Source of the DNA: DASVLX01 sp036384655
Lineage (GTDB): Bacteria; Actinomycetota; Actinomycetes; Mycobacteriales; Pseudonocardiaceae
Assembly (NCBI GenBank): GCA_036384655.1
Contig: DASVLX010000084.1
Coordinates: 1-64,000 of the forward strand
Length of the DNA: 64,000 nucleotides
Direction: 5' to 3'
The position numbers were made by a program, and so were the translations under genes. Below the pieces are notes generated by a model. That model was given only the letters and a program-made list of their open reading frames with translations, was not told where the DNA came from and did not search any database. Numbering within the stretch: position 1 is the stretch's first letter; every line of letters begins with the position of its first letter. Of the stretch, positions 16,598 to 25,277 are shown one piece after another.

Positions 16598-17421
16598 GTC
16601 TCGGACCCTTCCTTCCATCGCAGTGCCGCTTCCTCGATGAGTGCCAGGGAGGCGCCGCCGGTAAGCGCTTCCATCCGGAGCGTATCGAACAGCACCACCA
16701 TCGTGGCCGCCATCTGCGGATGTTCCACGGTCTGCCCTCCGAAGCCGGTCTCCAGATGCAGCATGACCGGCGGCTCGTCCATCTCGGCGAGCACGAAGGC
16801 GCCCAGCAGCCCGGCATGGGGACGGTCACCGGGGATCACCTGGATGTTGATCCTCGGCCGGCGAGCCAGCTCGGCCAAGCGCTCCATCTGCGCAAACATC
16901 ACCGCGGGTCCGCCGATGTCCCGATTGAGTACATGCTCGTCGAGCACAGCCCACAGCCAGGGTGGGGCAGGCTCTGTGCGGTTGAGCATCGCTTGGCGCG
17001 AGATCCGTCCTTCGACTCGGTCCTGGACAACCTGCTCGCTGACGCCGGGATGAGTCTCCAAGATCGCTCGCGCGTAGTCCTTCGTCTGGAACAGGCCGGG
17101 AACGAGCGTGTGTTGGAAGGTCTTCAGTGTCAGCGCCGCTTGTTCGTAGGGATAAAACGGTCGAAAGCCCGTCGAGAAGGCCACACCGCGTATCCGTTCC
17201 TCCAGTCGTGCGAACGTGCCTGGCGCGTCGAAAGCCTTGTCGAGCAGGGCCGCCTGCTGGCGGGTCGGCGCACGGTACATCGCCTCGATGTTGCCGATCG
17301 TCGACTCGCTGAAGTTGATCATTTTGGCCAGCTCGTCGCGCTTCCAGCCGCGTTGCTGGCGCATCGCCTTGAGTTCCTCCGCGAACAGCTTGCGATCCGG
17401 GTCGTCCCGCCCAGGAGCCAT
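16594..17421 (-). CDS. XRE family helix-turn-helix regulator with DUF5753 domain
   Basis: The ATG at 17421 has GAGG nine bases upstream and is preferred over the GTG at 17427. The N-terminal ~70 residues are an XRE HTH (LKAMRQQRGWKRDELAKMIN, then SESTIGNIEAM). Residues about 95-270 form the DUF5753 domain (ALTLKTFQHTLVPGLFQTKDYARAIL; INIQVIPGDRPHAGLLGAF). WhiJ-like regulators of this kind work with the adjacent DUF397 protein, often in development or antibiotic control. Many paralogues exist per genome, so the target cannot be deduced. Confidence 0.9.
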   Translation of the reverse strand: MAPGRDDPDRKLFAEELKAMRQQRGWKRDELAKMINFSESTIGNIEAMYRAPTRQQAALLDKAFDAPGTFARLEERIRGVAFSTGFRPFYPYEQAALTLKTFQHTLVPGLFQTKDYARAILETHPGVSEQVVQDRVEGRISRQAMLNRTEPAPPWLWAVLDEHVLNRDIGGPAVMFAQMERLAELARRPRINIQVIPGDRPHAGLLGAFVLAEMDEPPVMLHLETGFGGQTVEHPQMAATMVVLFDTLRMEALTGGASLALIEEAALRWKEGSET

Positions 17422-17508
17422 GTGCACTCACCTCACGCAGTCGTAACTTGACGCGCACGGTACTGCACTCAGGGCGACGATCGGTGGATCTGAAGCGACG
17501 ACTCGCCG

Positions 17509-19527
17509 TCAGCCGGCGCCCAGCGCGCCGAGCAGATATGCCAGCAATACCACCAGAAACACGTACAGCAGATAGAGGTTGACGTTGCCGGACTGGATCG
17601 GCGTAGCGAGCCTCGCGATCCGCCGCACGGCGGCCACCACGGGTAGATAGAGGTACCGCTGAAAGAGTGGCGTGATCTGAGTTTCGTAGTGCACCGGCCC
17701 GGAGCGTCCGGCCGGGTCGTCGGAGGCGCGTCGCACGGTCACGTCGGGCCGGTACAGCCCGTCGAACGTGACCCGCACCGGCGACGCGAACGTCATGGCC
17801 GAGTACTGCATCCGAGGCCGGAACGACAGGATTCCGCCGTCCCAGACGGGCACGATCCGGCTGGGCGCGGCCGGCCGCCTGGCGCGGTAGATCAGGATCG
17901 GCACGATCAACACCGCGATCATGAACACCGCCAGATAGGTGGGCGAGAACGCGGAGAAGTCGGTGTGCGCGGGAATCACCGTCAGGTTCCCGATCAGCAA
18001 CTGGGGCAACAGGTCCACCGAGGTCACCGTCCGGACCCCGCGCCCGAGCGCGGTCAGCACCAGCGGCGCACCCAGCGACAGCGCGACACAGCAGGCGGCC
18101 AGGATGCCCGGCCCGAGCACGGGTTGGCCATGTTCGGTGGCCTGCGCGGCATCACGGGTGCGGGGCATGCCGAGGAACGGAATCCCGTACGCGCGCACGA
18201 AGGCGTTGATCGCCAGGCCACCGGTCAGGCCGAGGAAGGCGGCGGCGGTGACGATGAGGATGCCGACCAGGTGACTGGGAATCCGGAAGCCCTGGAACAG
18301 CCCCTGGAAGATCAGCCATTCGGACACGAAACCGTTGAGCGGCGGCAGGGTCGCGATGCCGAGCGTGCCGATCATGCTGATGATCGCGCTGCGCGGCAGC
18401 CGGTGGATCAGGCCGCCGAGCCGGTCCATGTCTCGGGTGCCGGTGGCGTGCTCGATCACGCCGGCCTCCAGGAACAGCAATGTCTTGTAGGCACCGTGGT
18501 TGGCGACGTGATACAGCGCGGCGAGCATCAGGAACGCGCCGAGCAGCGGCTCGTGGAAGGCGGTGAAGGTCTCGCCGGCGCCGACCGCGGTGATGATGAC
18601 GCCGATGTTCTCGATCGTCGAATAGGCCAGGAACCGCTTGATGTCCCGCTCGGTCAGCGCGTAGAGGATGCCGATCACGGCGGTGACCGCGCCGAGGCCC
18701 ATCGTGACCAGGCCCCACCATGCCGGGCCGGGACCGAGCAGTTCGACGGCGAACAGCAGGATCCCGTACACGCCGAGCTTGACGATCAGGCCGGACAGGA
18801 ACCCGGAGCCGTCGGCGGGGGCGATCGGGTGCGCCTCGGGCAGCCACACGTGCAACGGAACCAGGCCGGCCTTGAACCCGAATCCCAGCAGCGCCAACAG
18901 ATACGCCGCATCCCGCGTTCCGCCGGAGAGCTGATCCGCGTGCGCCGCGATCACCGCGAGGTCCATGCTGCCGGTGCCGGCCGAGACCAGCACGAACGCG
19001 GCGATGATCAGGCCAAAGCCCACTTCGGACAGTGCCAGGAACCAGAACGCGCCGGCCGGCACGCCATCCCGGCGGTGGTACCGCAGGATGAGCAGATACG
19101 ACAGCACCGCCATCGACTCCCAGGCGACCAGGAACACGATGACCGTGCCGGCGATCAGCAGCACCAGCGAGGCCAGCACCGCCAGGTGATAGACGACCAG
19201 GTAGACGGCGGTGCCCGGGCCCGGGTGGTGGTAGCGCGGCGAGTAGCCGGCGATGCCGATCGCGACCAGGCCGAGCAGCGCGACGAACACGCCGGCCAGC
19301 GGCGTGGCGCGGAGCGCGAGCGTGCCGACCACGTCGTTGCCGCCCAGCGTCACCGAGGACGGCTGGCGCAGCAGCAGTTCGACGCCACCGATCAGGCCGG
19401 CGACGCCACCGAGACCGCCGAGGGCGGCGGACAGCCACAGCCCGAACCGGCGGCCGGCCAGCAGCCCGGCGAGCGCGGCGACCAGCCACAACGCGGCGGC
19501 GATCCCCAACGGCGTCCAGACGCTCAT
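17509..19527 (-). CDS. Proton-translocating antiporter-like subunit (HyfB/NuoL-like) of an Ehr-type complex
   Basis: Last of seven overlapping minus-strand genes; ATG 19527 overlaps the NuoB-like stop (ATGA). The 672-residue product is a multi-helix Mrp/NuoL-type antiporter subunit. It has the conserved Glu in VAWESMAVLSYLL, the lysine-containing LLGFGFKAGLVPLHVWLPEAHP, KLGVYGILLF, and ERDIKRFLAYSTIENIG. A C-terminal extension with further helices ends the protein, as in HyfB. It would conduct protons or Na+ across the membrane, driven by electron transfer in the peripheral arm. It is distinct from the second antiporter subunit at 21846. Confidence 0.87.
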   Translation of the reverse strand: MSVWTPLGIAAALWLVAALAGLLAGRRFGLWLSAALGGLGGVAGLIGGVELLLRQPSSVTLGGNDVVGTLALRATPLAGVFVALLGLVAIGIAGYSPRYHHPGPGTAVYLVVYHLAVLASLVLLIAGTVIVFLVAWESMAVLSYLLILRYHRRDGVPAGAFWFLALSEVGFGLIIAAFVLVSAGTGSMDLAVIAAHADQLSGGTRDAAYLLALLGFGFKAGLVPLHVWLPEAHPIAPADGSGFLSGLIVKLGVYGILLFAVELLGPGPAWWGLVTMGLGAVTAVIGILYALTERDIKRFLAYSTIENIGVIITAVGAGETFTAFHEPLLGAFLMLAALYHVANHGAYKTLLFLEAGVIEHATGTRDMDRLGGLIHRLPRSAIISMIGTLGIATLPPLNGFVSEWLIFQGLFQGFRIPSHLVGILIVTAAAFLGLTGGLAINAFVRAYGIPFLGMPRTRDAAQATEHGQPVLGPGILAACCVALSLGAPLVLTALGRGVRTVTSVDLLPQLLIGNLTVIPAHTDFSAFSPTYLAVFMIAVLIVPILIYRARRPAAPSRIVPVWDGGILSFRPRMQYSAMTFASPVRVTFDGLYRPDVTVRRASDDPAGRSGPVHYETQITPLFQRYLYLPVVAAVRRIARLATPIQSGNVNLYLLYVFLVVLLAYLLGALGAG

Positions 19528-20015
19528 CGCTTTTCCTCCACAAAGGACATCGCGGAGACCTTCTCGGACAGCCGGCCCACCGCGACCATCAGCGCCTGCA
19601 ACAGCGCCATCGGGCTGGGCGGGCAGCCGGGCACGAACACGTCGACCGGGATGACCCGGTCGATCGAGCCGTGCGTGATCGCGTCGGTCGGATACACCCC
19701 GCCGAGCGCGCAGCCGCCGATCGCCAGCACGACCTTCGGGTCCGGGGTGGCGTCGTAGGTCTTGAGCAGCGCGTTGTCGAACGCGCGCACCGCCGGCCCG
19801 GTGACCATCAGCATGTCGGCGTGCCGGGGCGCGGGCGTGAAGAAGAACCCGAGCCGGTGCAGGTCGTAGTGCGGCGCCGACAGCAGCCGTATCTCCTGCT
19901 CGCAGACCGCGCAGGAGCCGGTGTCGATGGTGCGGATGTGCAGGCTGCGGCCGAACAGCTTGTGCACCGTGCGGCGCAGTTCCTCGGCCTCGTCCTCCAG
20001 CAGTGTCTCGGTCAT
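19524..20015 (-). CDS. NuoB/HyfI-like [4Fe-4S] small subunit
   Basis: 163 residues starting at ATG 20015 (ATGA overlap with the ferredoxin). All four ligands of the N2-type [4Fe-4S] cluster are present: Cys35 and Cys38 (GSCAVCEQE), Cys102 (GGCALGG) and Cys131 (PGCPPSP). Complex I NuoB has adjacent Cys-Cys, whereas the C-x2-C spacing here is the hydrogenase-type small subunit. It should pass electrons between the ferredoxin subunit and the large subunit. The intact cluster contrasts with the large subunit, which lacks its nickel ligands. Confidence 0.88.
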   Translation of the reverse strand: MTETLLEDEAEELRRTVHKLFGRSLHIRTIDTGSCAVCEQEIRLLSAPHYDLHRLGFFFTPAPRHADMLMVTGPAVRAFDNALLKTYDATPDPKVVLAIGGCALGGVYPTDAITHGSIDRVIPVDVFVPGCPPSPMALLQALMVAVGRLSEKVSAMSFVEEKR

Positions 20016-20356
20016 GACGGACTCCCTCCGCGCAGCGGAATGCGTTTGACCAGTTGTTCCCGGGCGGTGGCGGCCAGCTCGAACATGTCGCTGGCGCTGA
20101 CGGCGTCGGGCGCGGCGGCCAGGCAACGCCCACAGCTCGTGCAGGCGCCCACGTCGTAGACGAGCGTGTCGTCCTCCCGGCGCAGCGCGCCGCTCGGGCA
20201 CACCGCGACCAGCTCGGCTACGACGTCGTTGGTGAGCGCGTCGGGATCGAAGCAGGGCGGGGTGGGCAGGTCGAGCGTCCACCGGTCGGGCTCCTCAAAC
20301 GGGTAGCGGGTGGTGACCACGCCCCGCCGCACGCCATGGGCGAACCACAGAACCAT
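20012..20356 (-). CDS. Ferredoxin-like subunit (HyfH-like) with a degenerate cluster set
   Basis: 114 residues; ATG 20356 shares a base with the large-subunit stop (TGATG) and its own stop overlaps the NuoB-like start. It carries Cys72, Cys75 and Cys78 (ACTSCGRCLAAAPDAV) plus Cys53 (AVCPSGAL), which together can hold one [4Fe-4S] cluster in the 2[4Fe-4S] ferredoxin fold. The fourth Cys of the second motif is Ala82, and the first motif keeps only Cys35, so the other cluster site is lost. It is the likely electron entry point of the membrane complex; the partner is unknown. Confidence 0.8.
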   Translation of the reverse strand: MVLWFAHGVRRGVVTTRYPFEEPDRWTLDLPTPPCFDPDALTNDVVAELVAVCPSGALRREDDTLVYDVGACTSCGRCLAAAPDAVSASDMFELAATAREQLVKRIPLRGGSPS

Positions 20357-21849
20357 CAGCGAGCCCTCCCCGCGGCGGTCAGCCAGAAGCTGGCCTCGAT
20401 GATCGGTACGTCGGTGAACACGTTCTGGGAGCGGACCGCGTCATCGAAGGCCCGCCAGTCGCGCACGGCGGCCGGCCGCAGCCGGGCCCGCGTGATCCGG
20501 CCGTGCTCGTCCAGGTCGACCCAGGCCAGCGCCTCGCCCCGGGACGACTCGGCCCAGCCCAGTCCGCTGCCGGCGCGACCGGGCGGGTCGACCGGCTCGG
20601 GGGTGTTCGGGCCGGGCTCGGCGAGGTGGCCGATCAGCCGGGCCGAGGCGTTGATCTCGGCCAGCATGACCTGGTAGCGCGCCATCGCGTCGCCGGCCGC
20701 GCGGATCTCCGGCAGGACGGGGTGCACGTCGTACGGCGGTTGCGGGTGGTCCCGGCGGGTGTCCAGGGACAGCCCGCTGGCCCGCGCGACCGGACCGACC
20801 AGCCCGAGCCGGGTGGCCTGCTCGCTCGTCACGATCCCGGTGGACTCCAACCGGTCCAGGAACGAGTTCGTGGTGTTCAGACCGTCGGTGACGCGCTGCA
20901 ACTCACCGCAGACCGCCGGCAGTGCGGTGCGCAGCGACTCCAGGTCGACCGGCCGGCTGACCCCGCCGATGTCGACCACGCCGAACAGGTAGCGGTGACC
21001 GAAGATCGCGGCGTTGAGCCGCAGCAGACGTTCCAGCGCGATCTCGGCGCCGGCCTGACCGACCGACAGCCCGGTCGACTGGCAGAGCGCGACGATCGCG
21101 GCCGCGTGGTTGTAGAGGCGCTCCATCTCCAGCGCGGCCGCGCGAACCCGGGTCGCGGCGAGCGACGGCGTGATGTCCAGCGCCTGCTCGACGGCCTGCG
21201 CGAACGCCCAACCGTGCGCGACCGCGGAGAAGCCCTCGGCCCGTTCGACCAGGAACAGCGCCCTGCGCGGGTCCTGGCCGCGCAGCCGGTACTCGATGCC
21301 GCGGTGCTTGTGCCAGGTGAACAGGTAGAGGTCGACGACCTCCTCGCCGCTGGTCACCAGGCCGTAGTAGAGCGACTCGAAGCCGGCGGCGCGGACCGGG
21401 CCGAACGGGAACTCGAACGCGTGGCCGGCGACGGACAGCGACGCGCGCACCGGTCCGGCCTCCTCGGCCGGCGCGTGGCCCAGGCGCGGGAAGTCGGGTC
21501 CGGCGTGCGGCGGCAGGGAGAACCGGTTGAGCGGCTTGCCGCCGGCCGGCCGCAGCCCGAACTGTTCGTAGATCTCGCATTCCTCCACGAACGCGGCCGG
21601 GTCAATGTCCGAAAGGGACGGATACTCCGGGCCCGGGATCGCGGTCTCGGTCATCGTGTACCTGTTCTCGTGGTCCACCGCCCAGACCATGTGCAGCACG
21701 GGTTCCCGGTCGGGCCCGATCGCGGCGAACATGTCCGCCAGCCGCGCGGTCGCCGTCATCCGGTGCACGGCTTTCTGCAGCGCGTCAACCGGAATCGGGA
21801 CGCGCGGCACGTGGTTCCCGGCGGTGATCTCCTCTTCCGCCCTGGTCAT
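20356..21849 (-). CDS. HyfG/NuoCD-like large subunit without nickel-binding cysteines (Ehr type)
   Basis: 497 residues: an N-terminal NuoC-like domain (about 1-120) fused to a NuoD/hydrogenase large-subunit domain with LFTWHKHRGIEY, ALEMERLYNHAAAIVAL and EINASARLIGHL. In [NiFe] hydrogenases the L1 motif ERxCxxC would sit at 202-208; here it reads ERAEGFS, so both Cys are replaced (Glu205, Ser208). The C-terminal L2 CxxC is also absent (VPIIEASFWLTAAG). The three Cys present (91, 256, 314) are scattered. It therefore cannot hold a Ni-Fe centre and belongs to the energy-converting hydrogenase-related (Ehr) group. Its substrate is unknown. Confidence 0.87.
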   Translation of the reverse strand: MTRAEEEITAGNHVPRVPIPVDALQKAVHRMTATARLADMFAAIGPDREPVLHMVWAVDHENRYTMTETAIPGPEYPSLSDIDPAAFVEECEIYEQFGLRPAGGKPLNRFSLPPHAGPDFPRLGHAPAEEAGPVRASLSVAGHAFEFPFGPVRAAGFESLYYGLVTSGEEVVDLYLFTWHKHRGIEYRLRGQDPRRALFLVERAEGFSAVAHGWAFAQAVEQALDITPSLAATRVRAAALEMERLYNHAAAIVALCQSTGLSVGQAGAEIALERLLRLNAAIFGHRYLFGVVDIGGVSRPVDLESLRTALPAVCGELQRVTDGLNTTNSFLDRLESTGIVTSEQATRLGLVGPVARASGLSLDTRRDHPQPPYDVHPVLPEIRAAGDAMARYQVMLAEINASARLIGHLAEPGPNTPEPVDPPGRAGSGLGWAESSRGEALAWVDLDEHGRITRARLRPAAVRDWRAFDDAVRSQNVFTDVPIIEASFWLTAAGRAR

Positions 21850-23318
21850 GAGACCGCTCCGATCGAACCGAGAATGGCGGTGTGCAGGCCGTCGGGTATC
21901 CACAGGCCGAGCACCAGAAGTCCGACCAGGCCCACCACCAGCGGCACGGCGGCCAGCACCCGCTGTCCGGTGCTCGCGTAGACGCGGACCGGCCGGTCCG
22001 ACGCGCCGAGCACCATGCCGGTGGTGCGGCGGGCGAACGCGATGAACGCGATCACCAGCAGCAGCAACAGCACGCCCGGCAGCCACGGACCGCCGCTGGC
22101 GAAGCCGGCGCGCAGGATGGTCAGTTCGGACAGGAACAGCCCGAACGGCGGCGACCCCAGGATGGCGAGGCTGGCCAGCAACAGGATCGCGCCGGTCAGC
22201 GGCAGCGCCGAGAGGATGCCGCGCACCCTGCCCGCCTCCCGGGTGTGATAGCCGAGCACCACATCGCCGCTGGACAGGAACAAGACGGCCTTGCCGATCG
22301 CGTGGTTGAGGGTGTGCAGCAGCGCCCCATACAGGCCGAGCTGGCCACCGAACCCGAGCGCGATCGCGATGATCCCCATGTGCTCCACGGACGAGTACGC
22401 GAACAGGCGCTTGAAGTTGCCGGCGGTCACCAGGAACAGCACCCCGATCAGCACGGACGCGAACCCGAACGCCAGCATCACGTCCTGCACATGGGCGGCG
22501 CCCAGGCCGACCTTGGCGATCGCCAGGAACCGGATGATCGCGTACATGCCGGTGTTGAGCAGCGCTGCCGACAGCATCGCGCTGGCCGGGCTGGGTGCCT
22601 CGGAGTGCGCGTCGGGCAGCCAGGTGTGCATCGGCGCGAGACCGACCTTGGTGCCGTAGCCGACCACGGCCAGGATGAACGCCAGCCACAGGCTTGGATG
22701 CGACAGTTGCGCGGCATGCTCGAACAGATACGGCCAGGTCAGCCGCAGGTTCGCGGACAGCGGCAGGCCGGTGCCCGAGTAGAACAGGAACAGCGTGCCG
22801 ACCAGGGCGATCGTGACGCCCAGCGACGAGATGATGACGTACTTCCACGCCGCTTCCAGCGAACTCGCCCGCGCCTCAAGGCCAACCAGCACGGCACTGG
22901 CCAGTGTGGACGCTTCAATGAGGACGAACAGCATGCCGAGGTTGCCGGTGCCCAGCGACGCCAGCATCAGCGCGGCGAACGCGCCGAAGAACCCGAAATA
23001 CAGCCGCACCTGCAGGTGACTGAGCTGTAGTTCTTCTTCGGCGCGCAGGTAGGACGCCGAGCCCAGCGACGCGAGGAACACCACGATCGCGACGGTGAAC
23101 AGGAAGAACGCGCTCAGCCCGTCCACGTAGACGAACCCGGCCAGCGCGGTGAACGAGCCATGCGTGACGGTGTGCACGAGCACCCACACGGCCAGCCCGA
23201 GCGAGCCCGCGGACGCGACCACCAGCGTGTAGCCGGCGGTGCGGGCATGCGCGCCGAACGACGCGGCCACCGTGGCGGCCAGCGGCAACGCGGCAAGGAC
23301 AAACAGGATCGCGGTCAT
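21846..23318 (-). CDS. Proton-translocating antiporter-like subunit (HyfF/NuoN-like)
   Basis: 490 residues, ATG 23318 overlapping the HyfE-like stop (ATGA). It is a multi-helix antiporter-type subunit with FVLIEASTLASAVLVGLE (conserved Glu in helix 5), VVGYGTKVGLAPMHTWLPDAHSEAPSPASAM (conserved Lys), NFKRLFAYSSVEHMG and LLHTLNHAIGKAVLF. It lacks the long C-terminal lateral helix. Matching HyfF-type subunits of group 4 hydrogenases and Ehr complexes, it gives the complex a second ion channel. Longer upstream in-frame extensions are antisense-like and were dropped. Confidence 0.87.
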   Translation of the reverse strand: MTAILFVLAALPLAATVAASFGAHARTAGYTLVVASAGSLGLAVWVLVHTVTHGSFTALAGFVYVDGLSAFFLFTVAIVVFLASLGSASYLRAEEELQLSHLQVRLYFGFFGAFAALMLASLGTGNLGMLFVLIEASTLASAVLVGLEARASSLEAAWKYVIISSLGVTIALVGTLFLFYSGTGLPLSANLRLTWPYLFEHAAQLSHPSLWLAFILAVVGYGTKVGLAPMHTWLPDAHSEAPSPASAMLSAALLNTGMYAIIRFLAIAKVGLGAAHVQDVMLAFGFASVLIGVLFLVTAGNFKRLFAYSSVEHMGIIAIALGFGGQLGLYGALLHTLNHAIGKAVLFLSSGDVVLGYHTREAGRVRGILSALPLTGAILLLASLAILGSPPFGLFLSELTILRAGFASGGPWLPGVLLLLLVIAFIAFARRTTGMVLGASDRPVRVYASTGQRVLAAVPLVVGLVGLLVLGLWIPDGLHTAILGSIGAVS

Positions 23319-23989
23319 CCGCGCAGCCCTCGCAGTTCCTCCGAGCTGGCCTCCGCCAGTTGGCGAGCCAGGCCGGACACGAACACGACCATGATCAGCA
23401 CGCCGGCGACGATGTCCAGGAAGATGCCGGCCTCGACGATGAACGGGAACGTCGCCACCAGCGTGATCGCGCCGAGGAAGACGCCGTTCTCCACCAGCAG
23501 CCAGCCGATCAGTTGCGCGACCGTGTGCCGTCGCACGACCATCGCCAGGCAGCCCAGCAGGATCATCGCGGTGGACAGCGGCACGACGGCGGACGCGAGC
23601 AGCCCCTGCGGCAGCAGGTTCGGCCGGATCACCAGGTAGGAGAACGCGGTCAGCGCGCCGCCGATGATGATCGCGGTGGACAGACCGGTGGACATGGCCA
23701 CGTCCCGTTTGAGTTCCAGCCGGTCGATGAGCAGCCGGCGGGTGGCGACCGGGATGCCGATTCCCTTGATCAGCAGGGTGAGTCCGGCCAGCACCCACAG
23801 CTCGATCCGGCCGAACTGGAACGCCACCACACCACAGGCGATGGCCAGCAGCCAGGACTGCGCGCCATAGTAGGTGACATAGCGGTTGAACAGTTTCGAG
23901 CCCAGGCAGCCGAAGGCGCACAACAACATCAGCACCCCGCACAGGGCCAGCAGCACCCCGGCGGCCGAGGTCGCGGTCAGGCTCTCCAT
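23315..23989 (-). CDS. HyfE-like membrane subunit
   Basis: 224 residues, nearly all hydrophobic, with about seven helices. The C-terminal part (HTVAQLIGWLLVENGVFLGAI) carries the NuoK-like Glu in a membrane helix, as in HyfE, which resembles a NuoK with extra helices. ATG 23989 follows GGGAGACGAT. It is co-transcribed with the HyfC-like gene (40-base gap) and overlaps the HyfF-like gene. It belongs to the membrane arm of the Ehr-type complex. Confidence 0.85.
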   Translation of the reverse strand: MESLTATSAAGVLLALCGVLMLLCAFGCLGSKLFNRYVTYYGAQSWLLAIACGVVAFQFGRIELWVLAGLTLLIKGIGIPVATRRLLIDRLELKRDVAMSTGLSTAIIIGGALTAFSYLVIRPNLLPQGLLASAVVPLSTAMILLGCLAMVVRRHTVAQLIGWLLVENGVFLGAITLVATFPFIVEAGIFLDIVAGVLIMVVFVSGLARQLAEASSEELRGLRG

Positions 23990-24029
23990 ATCGTCTCCCG
24001 GGAAATCTCCATGGGTCTTCTCCCCTGTG

Positions 24030-24983
24030 TCAGGCGCCGATCACGTACGAGGTGGCGATGCCGAGCAGCGCCAGCAGGAACGACGCGCCGAGGAACTCCG
24101 CGATGCGGAAGAAGCGCAGTTTCGCGAACGAACTGTCGATCACCACGATCACGAACGCGCAGACCGCGAGCTTGCCCATCCACACCGGGATCGCGATCAG
24201 CCCGCCGGTGATGGTTGTCGCGTCGCCCAGGCCCCAGGGCAGCACGAACACGTTCATGAAGATCGTGGACAGCAGCACGAACCGCATCCAGCCGCCCCAC
24301 TTGACCAGCGCGTACTCCCGGCCGGAGTACTCGAGCACCCGGCCTTCCTCGATCATCGATATCTCGATCGACCCGGTCGGGCTGTCGATCGGGATCCGGC
24401 CGTTCTCGACCAGCACGAGCAGGAAGAACGCGACCATGCCGAGCACGTGGGTGGGCAGCACGATCACGGCCGGCGAGCTGGCCACCGTGTGGTTCATCAG
24501 GTATGGGTTGTCCGATGCGGACACCGCGCCGACCGTGAAGAACACCAGGATCAGCGCGGGTTCGGCGAGACTGCCCACCCAACTCGCCCGGCTGGCGCCC
24601 AGCCCGCCCAGCGGGCTGGCGGTGTCCAGGGCGGCCAGCGAGATGACGAAGCTGGCCAGGCTGAGCACGAACGCGCCACCGATCAGGTCGGCGAGGAACG
24701 CCAGCGGCAGCGGGTTGTCCGTGATGACCGGGATGATCGCCGACACGGTGAGGTAGCAGGCGAAGGCCACGAACGGCGCGCCGCGGAACACCCAGGACGC
24801 CTGGTCCGAAACGGCACTCGACTTGCGCAGCCATTTGCCCAGGTCACGGTAGGGCTGAAGGATGCTCGGGCCGCGTTTGGACGCGACGATTGCCTCCGCG
24901 CGGGCCAACACGCCCGCGTAGAGGGGTGCGACCGCGAGCACAACAAGGCTCTGAAGCACCTGCAGGACCACAGCGGTGCCCAT
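24030..24983 (-). CDS. NuoH/HyfC-like membrane subunit, first gene of the Ehr-type operon
   Basis: ATG 24983 is preferred (GGGAG five bases upstream); ATG 24995 is also in frame but has the purine tract directly against it. The product has about eight helices and the NuoH hallmarks: KRGPSILQPYRDLGKWLRKS, NGRIPIDSPTGSIEISMIEEG (the conserved Asp/Glu-rich loop contacting the peripheral arm) and LEYSGREYAL. It anchors the peripheral electron-transfer arm to the membrane. No regulator is encoded next to the operon; the divergent Cys-rich gene at 25278 lies 294 bases away. Confidence 0.87.
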   Translation of the reverse strand: MGTAVVLQVLQSLVVLAVAPLYAGVLARAEAIVASKRGPSILQPYRDLGKWLRKSSAVSDQASWVFRGAPFVAFACYLTVSAIIPVITDNPLPLAFLADLIGGAFVLSLASFVISLAALDTASPLGGLGASRASWVGSLAEPALILVFFTVGAVSASDNPYLMNHTVASSPAVIVLPTHVLGMVAFFLLVLVENGRIPIDSPTGSIEISMIEEGRVLEYSGREYALVKWGGWMRFVLLSTIFMNVFVLPWGLGDATTITGGLIAIPVWMGKLAVCAFVIVVIDSSFAKLRFFRIAEFLGASFLLALLGIATSYVIGA

Positions 24984-25277
24984 CCCAGCTCCCATCCTCT
25001 CGATCTACGTCGAGAACGGACAGAAGCCATCAGCCTCGGTGGGGGGCGCTCGCGGGCTTCATCGCAGGTTGTGCACACCATTCTGGCATGCGAACGGTGG
25101 TGCGGCTTGGCTCTCACCGCGCCACCGTCCGAACGCCAGCATGCTCGGCTTGGCGATCACCGTCAAGCCGGTAACCTGAGGGCAGCAGATGGCGGAGGGG
25201 CCCGCCACCGAACCGCGCACGTGACGCCAACGGTCCCTGCTTGACGGATCGTTGTGCGTTGCGGAGGTGACGGCCCC

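Noticed and set aside
17689..19758. Long plus-strand open frame (689 codons) opposite the HyfB-like gene
   Set aside because: Composition is Gln/Arg/His-biased, with no hydrophobic pattern or motif; the minus strand encodes a clear antiporter subunit.
20356..24983. Interpretation as a true H2-evolving hydrogenase
   Set aside because: The large subunit lacks both CxxC nickel motifs and no maturation genes are nearby.
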